Assembly (NCBI GenBank): GCA_034509425.1
Contig: JAVTVJ010000303.1
Location: 1,240,001 to 1,304,000 of the forward strand
Reading direction: 5' to 3'
DNA length: 64,000 nt
Source of the DNA: Eopsaltria australis
Lineage: Eukaryota > Chordata > Aves > Passeriformes > Petroicidae
In this document: one piece after another, positions 62,101-64,000 of the stretch
Layout of the letters: the number at the start of each line of letters is the position of its first letter
How positions within the stretch are numbered: the first letter of the stretch is position 1
Translations under genes and position numbers: made by a program
Notes under the pieces: generated by a model
Told to the model about the DNA's origin: nothing
Databases searched by the model: none
Seen by the model: the letters and a program-made list of their open reading frames with translations, nothing else

Positions 62101-64000
62101 AAACCTGTCAGCCTTTGTCCAGCTGTCTTGCAGCTTGAGAAGCAGAGAGCTGTGGTAAGACTAGAGGTTGTTCTTCGCCTTCTGAGGCTACCTGTGCAGC
62201 GCCGGACTGGTTCCAGCTGGAACCAGAGCCTATCGAGGTTAAGTGGCCACAGCTGTAAGCTCGTTAACAAAGGTGTGGCTGCTGGGACAAGAGAAGGCAC
62301 TGGAGTTCTGTTCTTAGACAGTCAGTCTCTTGAACTGTAAGAAAACGAGAAATGGAATCCAAGCCCCAAACATCCACTTGTTCAACAACACCACAACAGA
62401 CTGCTGAGGAAATGATTCTGTAGACCCTCCATGTGCAGGACTTGTTACGTTGCTGCCACAGTGCAGCAGCAGCAACCAAGCATCTTAGGTTTTAAACGCT
62501 GGTGGTTTTTAGGGCCAGTTCTTGGAGCAGCCAGCACAAGAACCAGTGGCACGAATGCAGCTTGTGCTTTGTGCTGACTGCTGCTGGGCAACACTCCGCA
62601 GGGAGGGCTGGATGCAGGGTCAGCCTCCCAGCCCTTCAGTGAAATCCCTTCTCATGGCTTTTGAGTGGACCCTGTCCAGTTTCTGTAGCATCTCTCAGTA
62701 AAGAAAGTTAATCATTTCAGAACACTTCCGAGAGCAGAAGATAGCAGAAGAGAGGCATCCAAGATACCCAGGGGCACTTGCAAGTCAACTCACCTTTGAT
62801 GCAAACTCGCTGACACATGTTGGGTCCTGCCTGCTCAAACAAGCTTTTCTTGGCTGAAAGGGTTGCTTGTCAATCAGCTGCTGGGCTGCCCAGCTCTTCT
62901 GGGAACAGCATGGCCATCCCAGTTGGGGCTGTGGAGCTTTAAACTACCTGTCTCTAGGCTATTTCAGTGGCTTACAAGGAAGCACACATGTAAATCTTCT
63001 TAAAACTTGTAGGAAGTTTATTTATCAGGTCCACTGATCCATTACCAAAAGCTTTACCAGCTTTTCCACATGGCCCCATTTTTCAATCAGTGCATTTTTC
63101 CCAGACCAACCTGATTGTTAATGAGTACTTAAAATCCATATCCATTCTCATGGCTTTCTATGTGCTTCCTACTAGAAGGTTCCTGAAGGCTCACACAAAC
63201 TTCAATCCACCATTTCTAAAGCAGTGGATTCCCATTTTTGTCATTACTAACACACTCTCTCCCACTGGAGCTGTTCCATAACCAGTGCCTGTTTCTGACC
63301 TGCAGGTGTCTGAATTGACCGCACATTCGGGTTTTGTCAGCTCTAGGCTGCAGAAACACCCCATGCCCAAATTCTGACATGAGCACTGAAAGAGCAGAGA
63401 TCCCTGCAGCACACTGCACAAAGGCAGCCAACTGAGTGAGTCAGTTGCTGACATCAAGCTCCCCACTACTTATGGTCTTTGCAATCTTCACCTCTGTTTA
63501 TCAATTTTGCCTTGTCAGAGATCTTTCCCCTGCTTTATGTAACGTTTCTTCTTGTGGAAAATGTACTTTGTGGATCTTCCAGGACCTCTTTAACCTGTCA
63601 CAGGCCAGGCCTGGCTCTGCCTGGACTCTTTTTTCACCCTTGCTGCTGCCTCTTACAGGCTCTCATTGGCTCTCATGGCTCCTGCAGCTTTTTGACTATT
63701 TAGCCTGCTATACCTGCAGCACATGCTGTGGAACAGAGCTGTAGCAGGTGGCACAGTATTATATAAACAACAGCTTTCCCTCTAATGAAGGAACAACTTT
63801 CAACTCTAATGAAGGTTGTGTTCTGTGAAATTGAGAGAACAATGCACTAGTAACAAGCCATGAGCAGCCCAGCCACACAGAGACAATTAACAGAATACGC
63901 TAGGTGTCCATTAGTCTTTTAACGTCACTCCGTTTTGCTTAGCCCCGTATGCAGTTCAGAAGTTTTTGGCAGCAGCCAGCACCATAAATCGTAACTTGCA
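59107..64000 (-). other. ANTXR2: ANTXR2 intron, 3' part (at least 4.9 kb, continues beyond window)
   Basis: Sequence upstream of the first visible exon. I searched for the preceding exon, whose product should end in a FQALKGII-like helix of the vWA domain in phase 0, and did not find it, so the intron probably runs past 64000. A possible 60-nt cassette exon at 62853-62794 is listed separately. No transposon recognised. Confidence 0.8.
62794..62853 (-). other. Possible 60-nt cassette exon (phase 0/0), unproven
   Basis: On the minus strand, aaccctttcag (AG at 62855-62854) precedes 60 nt that end AAAG|gtgagt (donor at 62793). The segment is exactly 20 codons and has no stop in phase 0, which is the phase needed between the end of the vWA domain and the VLKQSCTEIL exon. 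The peptide would include two cysteines and is not a known ANTXR segment. Strong donor and adequate acceptor, but short pseudo-exons like this arise by chance in introns. Confidence 0.2.

Overview
The window is vertebrate nuclear DNA and almost certainly from a bird. It has split genes with GT-AG introns, a 5'-truncated CR1 LINE tail of avian type near 8.8 kb, a solo class II-type endogenous retroviral LTR near 24 kb, and long AT-rich intronic stretches broken by short GC/CpG-rich blocks. A songbird is plausible from the LTR style, but that is weak evidence. I see no prokaryotic features, no CRISPR array, and no tRNA or rRNA gene.

One gene explains the coding content: the 3' portion of ANTXR2 (CMG2, capillary morphogenesis protein 2 / anthrax toxin receptor 2) on the minus strand. 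Ten consecutive exons run from 59106 down to a stop codon at 7564-7562. Their summed length is 828 nt (275 codons plus stop), every junction is GT-AG, and all phases agree. In protein order they encode the Ig-like extracellular domain (59.1, 58.0, 55.3 and 42.6 kb), the transmembrane helix (40.3 kb), a proline-rich juxtamembrane linker (35.8 kb), the conserved cytoplasmic tail (35.2, 32.1 and 30.8 kb), and a twelve-codon terminal exon (7.6 kb) reached across a 23.2-kb intron. The signal peptide, the von Willebrand A domain and the promoter must lie beyond 64000.

Below the stop codon, about 5.8-7.56 kb is the probable 3' UTR, with an AATAAA on the minus strand at 5797-5792. Positions 1-5.78 kb look like downstream flank with no gene I can recognise. 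Introns make up the rest. They hold the CR1 fragment, the 700-bp solo LTR with 6-bp target duplications, a CpG-rich block at 28.8-29.16 kb, several small tandem duplications and microsatellites, and a few AT-rich, homeodomain-motif-rich stretches that may be conserved regulatory elements. A 60-nt, phase-0, stop-free segment with splice sites at 62.8 kb is the most interesting possible unannotated cassette exon.

Most open reading frames of 60-270 codons in this window are chance reading frames in intron or GC-rich sequence. I did not find a convincing undescribed biological system.
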